A program made the translations under genes and the position numbers. A DNA stretch of 12,195 nucleotides from Parachlamydiales bacterium. GTDB taxonomy: Bacteria; Chlamydiota; Chlamydiia; Chlamydiales; JAJFMK01. Below the pieces are notes generated by a model. The model made no database searches and was not told the origin of the DNA. It saw only the letters and a list, made by a program, of their open reading frames with translations. The stretch lies in NCBI GenBank assembly GCA_020050175.1, contig JAGVKY010000130.1, forward strand, positions 1-12,195, read 5' to 3'. Each line of letters starts with the position of its first letter. Position 1 is the stretch's first letter. This document shows, piece after piece, positions 1 to 6,049 of the stretch.

Positions 1-367
1 CATTTGGGATGCCATGGCAAATCACTTCGTTAAGCGATGTGCAGATCACAGCCGGGTAGGGGGGGTTGCCATAACCTAAACAGGCGGGATGGGCCTGATG
101 CTGAAGGGTCAATTCGTGAGCTAATTTATCGAGATACTTAGTCGTAACGCCAACTTTTGCCTCAGCCGTTACAGCATCCAAAATCTTAGCAGCAAGGTGG
201 CCAGCTTTTCGGATTCCTTCGATTTCTCTCTGATCTTTAAGGTAGATCTTGTAACTTTTCCAATACTCTTGCTTGAGGGTCTCAAAAGAGGGGCGGCCCA
301 TCTCCGGCCAATGACATTTTTTCCACTTTTTTCCACTACCGCACCAACAGGTGTCATTCCTATCCAT
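1..367 (-). CDS. map: Methionine aminopeptidase type I with N-terminal SEC-C motif (5' part, runs off left edge)
   Basis: Methionine aminopeptidase removes the initiator Met from nascent proteins in the cytosol. Only about 122 N-terminal codons are present; the gene continues beyond base 1. Reading leftward from the ATG at 367, the protein opens with a SEC-C zinc motif: Cys7, Cys9, Cys18 and His19 in the pattern CxCGSGxxWxxCH. The MAP fold follows, with IRKAG around residues 50-54, a segment reading LGYGNPPYPAVICTS, and SLNEVICHGIPN, which carries the conserved substrate-site His. The metal ligands lie outside the window. SEC-C plus MAP is a known domain order, found in chlamydial MAP among others, and the zinc motif probably docks the enzyme on the ribosome. 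The reading frame stays open upstream to a stop at 407-409, with a TTG at 382. I chose the ATG because it places the SEC-C motif right at the N-terminus, and an AGG lies 3 bases upstream. Confidence 0.93.
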   Translation of the reverse strand, partial: MDRNDTCWCGSGKKWKKCHWPEMGRPSFETLKQEYWKSYKIYLKDQREIEGIRKAGHLAAKILDAVTAEAKVGVTTKYLDKLAHELTLQHQAHPACLGYGNPPYPAVICTSLNEVICHGIPN

Positions 368-440
368 GCACCTATCATACAATGAACGAATTTGGTATAC
401 ATAGAATTATCTGAAGGAAGTGGATCTATGGATCACTCCT

Positions 441-476
441 TCATTTCGCTAAAAGTTTCACACGTTTCAACCTCCT
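441..476 (-). other. Possible leader mini-ORF with strong ribosome site upstream of map
   Basis: The minus strand carries a perfect AGGAGG at 476-471. Nine bases later a GTG (461-459) opens a six-codon frame, M-K-L-L-A-K, ending in TGA at 443-441. A TTG at 470 is in the same frame. A second tiny frame, ATG AAG GAG TGA, overlaps that stop. This could be a translated leader on the map transcript, or a leftover ribosome site of a lost gene. It is very short and may be chance. Confidence 0.2.
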
Positions 477-486
477 ACTATTATTA

Positions 487-514
487 TCTATAAATTTTTT
501 TTTACTCTTTTCAA
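487..514 (-). promoter_or_regulatory. Candidate sigma70-type promoter for map
   Basis: On the minus strand, TTGAAA (514-509, 5 of 6 match to the -35 consensus) is followed after 16 bases by TATAGA (492-487, 4 of 6 match to the -10 consensus). The spacer is almost pure A/T, including nine A. Transcription would begin near 480, giving a map leader of about 110 bases. This is by inspection only; AT-rich DNA yields such matches by chance. Confidence 0.33.
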
Positions 515-657
515 TTAGAGTGGGTCATCAATTCATCGTATGAAATCAATCACTACCAAGATCTTCTTTTCATTGTCCCTTCTTTCGACCATCTCTTCGA
601 TGAGGTTGAACGACTTGGAAGCTGACTCCAAGAGGGGAAACTTGACAACATTGCTCC

Positions 658-662
658 AGGAG
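658..662 (+). promoter_or_regulatory. Ribosome binding site that sets the dehydratase start
   Basis: AGGAG lies 6 bases upstream of the ATG at 669. It decides between that start and the in-frame ATG at 540, which has no comparable site. The choice agrees with the usual family length and N-terminus. Confidence 0.8.
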
Positions 663-668
663 AACCCC

Positions 669-1001
669 ATGTCGTGTGATCTCACTAATAAACATTGCAT
701 CCCCTGCAAAGGGGGTGTACCTGCCCTAAAGGGCAAAAAAATCCAAACCCTTCTCTCTCAACTGGGTGGAGGATGGCGTGTTATCAATGAACACCACCTT
801 GAAAAAGAGTACACCTTCAAAAACTTCCAAGAGGCTCTAGACTTCACCAACAAGGTGGGAGCCATCGCCGAAGCAGAAGGGCACCATCCCGATATCTACC
901 TAGCTTGGGGCAAGGTTAAAATCACCACCTGGACCCACAAAATCGACGGTCTCACTGAAAGCGACTTCATTCTCGCCGCCAAGTGCGACCAAATAAAATA
1001 G
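669..1001 (+). CDS. phhB: Pterin-4a-carbinolamine dehydratase
   Basis: This 110-aa cytosolic enzyme dehydrates 4a-hydroxytetrahydrobiopterin, the by-product of aromatic amino acid hydroxylases, so the pterin cofactor can be recycled. The protein starts with the family-typical LTNKHCIPCKGGVPAL (residues 5-20). The signature follows: Glu68, His72-His73-Pro74, Trp80 and His90, then the C-terminal GLTESDFILAAK. The conserved histidines of the HHP motif belong to the active site. Length and ends match the family when translation starts at 669, which has an AGGAG 6 bases upstream. The frame is open 129 bases further, to an ATG at 540, and would give a 153-aa protein with a hydrophobic, signal-like start; I reject that start for lack of a ribosome site. 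The gene converges on the acylase gene with only 2 bases between the stop codons. No hydroxylase partner is in the window, so the physiological substrate is uncertain. Confidence 0.92.
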   Translation: MSCDLTNKHCIPCKGGVPALKGKKIQTLLSQLGGGWRVINEHHLEKEYTFKNFQEALDFTNKVGAIAEAEGHHPDIYLAWGKVKITTWTHKIDGLTESDFILAAKCDQIK

Positions 1002-1003
1002 AT

Positions 1004-3313
1004 TTAATCTTGAGGGTGAAGAGTTAGGCGATAAATGGGAGGCCCAGCCAGAAATGGGGTGGGCTTTCCTTCGGCCCAGGCTTGGTGTTGGTCGCTATAA
1101 TGGGGAGAAAGGGGATGACCACTTTGGCCGCAAGGTAGATTGATAATCCCTTCTTCTTCATAACCCGGAGAGACAACGATCCTCATAGAGGCTCCAAAGG
1201 CTGGTCCTGTGGCACGGGGGACATAATAGTCGCCGCATTGTGGATCCTTTGGCATGTCTAACAAGTAACTTGAGAAAGGGATGAATCTACTCAGAGGATG
1301 TTGGATTGCCACTGCGTTGTAGACCCCCCATGGCTTGCTAGTATCTTCTTTTAACAACTCATTTACAATCAGGTGGAACTCCCGTTTCCAGCCCAAATGA
1401 CGATCGGCAAGATAGGAAGGCTGCTCTAAAGCAATCCGATAAACAGGTTCTTCTAAAGCGAGGAAGGAGATCTTTAAAGAAGGATAAGCTTGATAACAAG
1501 GGGCAAAAATCCTTCCTAAAATTCGCTCCATTAGCTTTTGACGGAAAGACCGGATAAAAAAATATTCTCTCGAGTCGGCGGAGGCATGTCCATCCCAGTT
1601 GGAAAGACGCCGATAAAGTTGTTGATGCTCCCCGTTATTTACATCTAAAGAGTTGAGAAGGAGAGATTGCCACCTTTTAAAGAATAGCGCCTCATCATCC
1701 AGTTGAAGGGCGACAAAATCGTCTACCGAGTGTTGATCTTTTGACAACAATTTTTTCTCAATTTGGAAAGCTCTAATCCCATTGACAAAGTCTATTCCGA
1801 GGGATTCTTCATCATCTACAACGCGATTATTTGCCGTCCAAAGACATCCATCAGGAGGATCAATCATTGAATATTGCTCGTTAGATTCTCGTGTCCCTAT
1901 CCATCTTTTTGATCCGTCAGTAAAAGAGACTGGGAGTCCGGGTGAATAGCCCTCTCTGATTGGAATTCCGCCGACGAGACTCCAACCAATATGTCCATCC
2001 TTATCTGCTACCATGAAGTTTAAAGAGGGGAGGTGAATTCCAGGCAGGGCCTTCAAAGCATCTTTAGTTGTTGCCACCGCTTCTAAATCGACAAGCTTAC
2101 AATTGAATGAATCAAAGTCATGAGCTTGCCAACGGATAGCTACAGGTTGTCCTAAGTAAAGTTCTGGATAAAGAGGTCCCCATTTTGTCCACTTAATGAC
2201 GTATTGGAGGGGAGGCTGCCCTTTGATCTTGATCTCTTCGATCCGTTCTTCAAAAGGGGTGGGGCCCTCAGGGGTGAGGTAAAACTTGGGATCTTTAGGG
2301 TCGATGTCAACGAGAACAAGATCGGTTGTATCGACAAAACTGTTCGTAAATCCCCAAGCAATTTTTCGATTGCTTCCAGCTGCAATAAAGGGGGTCCCCG
2401 GCAAGCTGACACCATCCATCTGAATAGGGTTTTGAGCCTCATCAAAACAATCAAAGCCAAGACGGTACCAGGTCGTTGGAACCCTATGATTGAGGTGCAT
2501 ATCACAGGCAAGAAGGGAGCGATTCGAAAGGGATTGGGTGGGACAAATAGCCCATTGGTTCGATCCTACAGCCCTTGTAGAATCTAGATTAACCGATTGT
2601 TCCTCCATTGTGGTGAGATAAGAAAAATGATCCTCCTTTGGGATAGGCAAAAAGGGATGTTTGGTTTTCTCAAGAGGCGATTCCCAAACAGAGCCGTTTT
2701 TAACAAAAAAATCGTAAACAGCGGAAGGAAGATAAGCTTTTAAAATCCCTCTTGACCAATCAACACTTCCGAGAGGATCTTGCAGGTCGATAAAAAGGCT
2801 ATAACCCACAAGAATTGTATCTTCTGGTTTCCAAGGCTCAGGATCTACACCTAGTATAAAATACTCGAATGGTTTGAACCGAAGCGCTTTTATGCCGCTA
2901 TTGACCCCTTCTGCATAGGCTAGAAGAAGTTCCTGTTCGAAGGGGGTCAAAGTAGGCAACGCGATTGTTGCCTGGGCGCGGAAGCAATGGATTCGCTTTT
3001 CCTTGTCGATCTCTAATGCTGCCTCACCAAAAATTTCAGATAATTCTCCAGCTGCCATCCTTCTGGTGAGATCCATCTGAAAAAAACGGTCTTGGGCATG
3101 GATATATCCCGTTGCTCTTGCAATGTCTCGGCGAGAATGGCCATGCAAGACCGGGACGCCAAAATGATCCCTTTCAACAACAACTGTTTTGGCAAGTCCA
3201 ATAAGGCTTTCTGTCCCCATGACATGGGGTTTGCTGCCGTTCAAGACAAAATATAAGCCGAATACTATCAGAAAAAGGAAAATGAAACTGAAGAAGAAGC
3301 TTTTTTTGACCAT
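1004..3313 (-). CDS. Penicillin acylase family (peptidase S45) N-terminal-nucleophile hydrolase, exported
   Basis: The 769-aa precursor has the architecture of penicillin/acyl-homoserine-lactone acylases, which split amide bonds and mature by self-cleavage into two chains. Residues 1-24 are a basic start plus a hydrophobic stretch, a signal peptide or membrane anchor that would send it across the inner membrane. The alpha-chain region includes ERDHFGVPVLHG (47-58) and GYIHAQDRFFQMDLTRR (69-85). Cleavage should occur before Ser251 in VGSNQWAI, making Ser251 the N-terminal nucleophile of the beta chain. Further family motifs are AAGSNRKIAWGFTN (311-324), TANNR (493-497) with Asn495 as probable oxyanion-hole residue, and a C-terminal stretch from NLPCGQSGHP to AWAEGKPTPF (725-754). 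The length is normal and no break is visible. It lies 56 bases downstream of the ChaN-like gene on the same strand, so the two may be co-transcribed. The substrate cannot be read from sequence; penicillin is only one possibility, and acyl-homoserine lactones, acyl-peptides or cell-wall fragments are others. Confidence 0.92.
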   Translation of the reverse strand: MVKKSFFFSFIFLFLIVFGLYFVLNGSKPHVMGTESLIGLAKTVVVERDHFGVPVLHGHSRRDIARATGYIHAQDRFFQMDLTRRMAAGELSEIFGEAALEIDKEKRIHCFRAQATIALPTLTPFEQELLLAYAEGVNSGIKALRFKPFEYFILGVDPEPWKPEDTILVGYSLFIDLQDPLGSVDWSRGILKAYLPSAVYDFFVKNGSVWESPLEKTKHPFLPIPKEDHFSYLTTMEEQSVNLDSTRAVGSNQWAICPTQSLSNRSLLACDMHLNHRVPTTWYRLGFDCFDEAQNPIQMDGVSLPGTPFIAAGSNRKIAWGFTNSFVDTTDLVLVDIDPKDPKFYLTPEGPTPFEERIEEIKIKGQPPLQYVIKWTKWGPLYPELYLGQPVAIRWQAHDFDSFNCKLVDLEAVATTKDALKALPGIHLPSLNFMVADKDGHIGWSLVGGIPIREGYSPGLPVSFTDGSKRWIGTRESNEQYSMIDPPDGCLWTANNRVVDDEESLGIDFVNGIRAFQIEKKLLSKDQHSVDDFVALQLDDEALFFKRWQSLLLNSLDVNNGEHQQLYRRLSNWDGHASADSREYFFIRSFRQKLMERILGRIFAPCYQAYPSLKISFLALEEPVYRIALEQPSYLADRHLGWKREFHLIVNELLKEDTSKPWGVYNAVAIQHPLSRFIPFSSYLLDMPKDPQCGDYYVPRATGPAFGASMRIVVSPGYEEEGIINLPCGQSGHPLSPHYSDQHQAWAEGKPTPFLAGPPIYRLTLHPQD

Positions 3314-3369
3314 TTTAACTCTCGGGAGGGGTCCATTTTAAAAGATGATCTCGTTGATTTTCTACTAGA

Positions 3370-4578
3370 TTAGAGAAAGAACATGGTGTCTGCGATGAAG
3401 GAATGATCATCCACTTCGAATGGGATTTGACGGGCGTAGAAAGTGTGAACTTTACTGCTACTATCCCTAAGAGAAATACTCGGAGTTTTGGTTAAGGCGG
3501 GAATGCCAGGCATATCATCATGAGGTGTGTTGAAATGTGCATTTCCCATGAGCGCGGCCCATTTTCCAGCCCCCTTTTCTTTTTGGATTACCCTAAAAGC
3601 GGCATAATTCATATGGATAAAGCGCTTTTTGAAGACACCTTCCAAAGCATCAGCATTTGTCTCATACCCGACAACACGCATGCCCCGTTTAATAGCTTCG
3701 TCAATCAAGCCTCTATAGCTATAGGGATAAAATAGATTCCAACGAGAATCGATTTGAGTCCAACGGTTTTGAATTTGAGGGTCTAATTGCCCCTCTTCAA
3801 GATAAAGATCATAGCCTGGTTGTTCATAGGTATAAGCGCCTTCCAAGAAAAGTGTATCAACACCTTGCTTTTGCATAAAATCGAGATGGTCAATGATAAA
3901 TTTTTTAGATTTTTTGGAGGCATGAGATTCCCCAAAGCAAATACCATCAAAATATCTTAAAAATTGTTCTAGAGCTTGTTTTGGGTTATTTAAAGGAAGG
4001 TGATTGATAGCAACAGGAGGAAAGGGGCCATACAAAGCGATGTAATCTTCTGCTTCATCAAGGAAGTCATTTAAATCACTAGGTAAATCTAACGGTTTTT
4101 TTTCGGAAAAAACCTCATCAAGCTCCTCAAAATTAGCCTGTAACTTTTTTGGCGCTGTTTCACCTTGCTTCTCAAGCTCCAAAATAAGCCCCATTCTTTC
4201 GCCTTCCCTTTTCTGCTGCTCTAACCGTTCATGCTCGATCTGAAGAAGATCTTTTAAAAGAGTTTTAGTCCTATCAACATGGCTAACGAATCCGTAGCCG
4301 TTAACATGGTTGTTTAAGGCATTCCAAAAATTTTTGATGAATTGAATCAGGCGATTCCAGCCTGTTTTAGCTTCAATATGATGAATGATATTGGTTAGGA
4401 CCTGGATAGTTTGTTTGAATGTGGTGGGGTCTTCCAGATCATCATTAAACTCAAGAAAGCGGATCTTAGTAACCACCTCATTCAAACTCATCTTTTTAGC
4501 ATTAGCGAAGCAGAAATAAACTTTGCCCAAACCAAGGGTTTTGTAGTGAGAATGGATGCAGTCAATAAAACTAGGCAT
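3370..4578 (-). CDS. ChaN/TIKI-superfamily-like protein, putative effector
   Basis: A 402-aa protein in two parts. Residues 1-200 are mostly helical and charged, with a coiled-coil-prone stretch near 103-160; I recognise no domain there. Residues 211-365 resemble the ChaN/TIKI/erythromycin-esterase-like fold: GICFGESH (212-219), LFLEG (243-247), a GYETN strand (304-308), MNYAAFRVI (323-331) and ALMGNAHFNTPHDD (342-355). Likely functional residues are Glu217, His219, Glu246 and His348. Similar GESH...GNAHxNT domains occur, as I recall, in large bacterial dermonecrotic-type toxins, so a host-directed role is plausible. I see no signal peptide, so export would need a type III or other leaderless route. 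The DNA is AT-rich (blocks of 30-37% G+C) compared with the trmB-xerD operon. There is no ribosome site before the ATG at 4578; Met30 (MSLNEVV) is an alternative start. It probably leads a two-gene unit with the acylase downstream. The superfamily call is moderate; the effector role is inference. Confidence 0.72.
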   Translation of the reverse strand: MPSFIDCIHSHYKTLGLGKVYFCFANAKKMSLNEVVTKIRFLEFNDDLEDPTTFKQTIQVLTNIIHHIEAKTGWNRLIQFIKNFWNALNNHVNGYGFVSHVDRTKTLLKDLLQIEHERLEQQKREGERMGLILELEKQGETAPKKLQANFEELDEVFSEKKPLDLPSDLNDFLDEAEDYIALYGPFPPVAINHLPLNNPKQALEQFLRYFDGICFGESHASKKSKKFIIDHLDFMQKQGVDTLFLEGAYTYEQPGYDLYLEEGQLDPQIQNRWTQIDSRWNLFYPYSYRGLIDEAIKRGMRVVGYETNADALEGVFKKRFIHMNYAAFRVIQKEKGAGKWAALMGNAHFNTPHDDMPGIPALTKTPSISLRDSSSKVHTFYARQIPFEVDDHSFIADTMFFL

Positions 4579-4626
4579 ATTGAATATAATAATAAAAATT
4601 TTTCAAAAAAGTCTATGCAAAAATAT

Positions 4627-4635
4627 TGGTAAAAT
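4627..4635 (+). promoter_or_regulatory. Candidate extended -10 promoter for the trmB-xerD operon
   Basis: TGGTAAAAT matches the extended -10 form TGnTATAAT (TAAAAT at 4630-4635). There is no good -35 hexamer at 16-18 bases, as is acceptable for extended -10 promoters. Transcription would start near 4642, giving a leader of about 20 bases before the ATG at 4663. It lies in the 84-base gap between the divergent ChaN-like and trmB genes. Confidence 0.35.
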
Positions 4636-4662
4636 TGACTTCTCTGACTATCATTGTACCCC

Positions 4663-5337
4663 ATGGTTAGACCGAAGCATTTCCCCAATCCTTTTCCAAG
4701 AGAGCACCAAGATGTTTTAATTCAGGACCGAATCTGGTTTGCTCCCGAGGTTCGAGAAACTCCTTTCCGCTTCATGGGGTTTGAAGATCCCTCACTTTTT
4801 GGCAAAAAGGGGCCCATTGCCTTGGAATACTGCAGTGGTAATGGGATATGGATCGCGGCGAAAGCAGAAGCCTCTCCCGATCGTCATTTCTTAGCTGTTG
4901 AGATGAAATGGAAAAGGATTAAGAGGATTTGGTCAAAAATCCAAAATCACAGCTTATCCAATTTAATCGGGGTTTGCGGCGAAGCTTTTTCCTGGACGAA
5001 GCGCTTTATACCCGACGCCTCCATCGACCAAGTTTATATCAACTTTCCAGACCCTTGGCCCAAAAAAAAGCACACCAAGTACCGTCTGATCAACTCAGCT
5101 TTTCTCTTAGAGGTTGCCAGAATTCTTCAACCAGGAGGGGAGTTTACAGTGGTCACTGACCATATTGCCTATAGTGAGTCGATCATTAAGCTTCTGCTCT
5201 CTTCTCCCCATTTCACCCCCCTTTGCCCCGACCCCTATTTTCTCACTGAGTGGGAAGGATATGGCTCCTCTTATTTCGAGGAGATTTGGCGCAATAAAGG
5301 ACTCGACATCCGCTACATTCCCTTTAGGAGAAAATGA
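4663..5337 (+). CDS. trmB: tRNA (guanine-N7-)-methyltransferase
   Basis: TrmB transfers a methyl group from S-adenosylmethionine to N7 of G46 in the tRNA variable loop. The 224-aa protein carries a SAM-binding motif in the form EYCSGNG (55-61), the acidic strand end LAVEMKWKR (77-85), and the diagnostic FPDPWPKKKHTKYR (128-141), followed by GEFTVVTD (159-166). The length is normal. I chose the ATG at 4663. A TTG three codons earlier (4654) is in frame, but neither has a ribosome site, so the leader would be very short. It is the first gene of a tightly packed operon: its TGA overlaps the ATG of the next gene (ATGA, 5334-5337). It is divergent from the ChaN-like gene. Confidence 0.94.
   Translation: MVRPKHFPNPFPREHQDVLIQDRIWFAPEVRETPFRFMGFEDPSLFGKKGPIALEYCSGNGIWIAAKAEASPDRHFLAVEMKWKRIKRIWSKIQNHSLSNLIGVCGEAFSWTKRFIPDASIDQVYINFPDPWPKKKHTKYRLINSAFLLEVARILQPGGEFTVVTDHIAYSESIIKLLLSSPHFTPLCPDPYFLTEWEGYGSSYFEEIWRNKGLDIRYIPFRRK
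5326..5330 (+). promoter_or_regulatory. Ribosome binding site inside the 3' end of trmB
   Basis: AGGAG lies 3 bases before the ATG at 5334, itself overlapping the trmB stop. The spacing is short, but together with the ATGA overlap it suggests translational coupling. Confidence 0.55.
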
Positions 5338-6026
5338 CCGTCAGGATCGATCTTTCCCCCTCCTCCCTTCTGACTTTTGAAAGGGAAAAAGAGGAAGCGA
5401 AACAATTTTTAAGAGATAGAAGAGGATTAAACTTCCTTCTTGATTGGGGACCCGACCCCTTATTCAAACCAAGCGAACCTTTTTTACTGGCTCTTGACGA
5501 ATTTAATAAAGAGCTCTTTTCTGCCTATCAATCTGTTCTCAAAGCTATTTTCCTTTTCCCGCTTGATCAAAATTTCTTCCTTTCTCCTCTAAAACAAAGT
5601 GAAGAGGCTGAATTTGTAGAACGAAACTCCTTTCGCATCGATCTTTTTCGGCGCGATCTTTTAAGTGAATTTCTCGCTCCGCTAATTCCAACGCTTGGGG
5701 AGGGGACACCTCTCCGCCTAGAAGTGGAGGGGCCTCCTTATTGGCTCCATCCAGACAAATTTCCTTGGATGGAAAGAAAAAAGAACTCATCCACAAGAGG
5801 GGTTCTTTTACCTGGCCTCGAAACAGAAGAAGTCTTTAACGCATTTGAACAGATTAACTTCCAAGATGCGCGCATCATCACCGAGCAAAATCTCTCTTTA
5901 GAATGGGAAGGGCTGGAAGATCTTTATTACGTTGAAAAAGGGGTAACCTTTCAGGGAAAAAGAGCGTTGAAAGGTTTCGAAGCTGCCGGGGGCAATTTAA
6001 TTCATAATCAATTTCCTTCCTCTTGA
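5334..6026 (+). CDS. Conserved-looking protein of unknown function between trmB and pgi
   Basis: I do not recognise a family in this 230-aa protein. It has no signal peptide, no clear membrane segment and no metal-binding cysteines. The N-terminal half (residues 15-110) is charged and leucine/phenylalanine-rich, probably helical. The middle holds LRLEVEGPPYWLHPDKFPW, then GVLLPGLETEEVFNAFEQI, and the C-terminal part is probably alpha/beta, with RIITEQNLSLEWEGLEDLYYV. It looks like a soluble globular cytosolic protein. It is certainly translated as part of the operon: the ATG overlaps the trmB stop, AGGAG sits just upstream, and it ends within 24 bases of pgi. In Chlamydia trachomatis an uncharacterised gene (CT379) also neighbours pgi (CT378); this could be its counterpart, but I cannot compare the sequences. 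No function is proposed. Confidence 0.82.
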   Translation: MTVRIDLSPSSLLTFEREKEEAKQFLRDRRGLNFLLDWGPDPLFKPSEPFLLALDEFNKELFSAYQSVLKAIFLFPLDQNFFLSPLKQSEEAEFVERNSFRIDLFRRDLLSEFLAPLIPTLGEGTPLRLEVEGPPYWLHPDKFPWMERKKNSSTRGVLLPGLETEEVFNAFEQINFQDARIITEQNLSLEWEGLEDLYYVEKGVTFQGKRALKGFEAAGGNLIHNQFPSS

Positions 6027-6049
6027 GTGCATTTGAAGAACCGGGCAAG

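Larger units (their letters stand above)
368..668. other. Divergent intergenic region between map and the dehydratase gene
   Basis: About 300 bases lie between the divergent starts of map (367, minus) and the dehydratase (669, plus). They hold an AT-rich tract with nine consecutive T at 495-503, a candidate minus-strand promoter for map, and a strong minus-strand AGGAGG (476-471) followed by a six-codon open frame. The plus-strand frame of the dehydratase is open back to an ATG at 540, which would add 43 residues starting MKSITTKIFFSLSLL. I do not consider that part coding, because the strong ribosome site belongs to the ATG at 669. I see no convincing plus-strand promoter, tRNA or repeat here. 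Confidence 0.6.

Noticed and set aside
169..402. A 77-codon minus-strand frame at the left edge
   Set aside because: It is an alternative frame of map; the correct frame encodes the SEC-C and aminopeptidase motifs.
642..647. TTGACA as a -35 element for the dehydratase
   Set aside because: No -10-like hexamer lies 16-18 bases downstream; that position overlaps the ribosome site and start codon.
2152..2587. Open frames of about 120 codons on both strands inside the acylase gene
   Set aside because: They overlap the conserved beta-chain region around GSNRKIAWG in other frames and look like shadows of the real gene.
4654..4662. TTG start for trmB three codons before the ATG
   Set aside because: Possible, but ATG is far commoner, neither has a ribosome site, and the extra three residues add nothing to family motifs.
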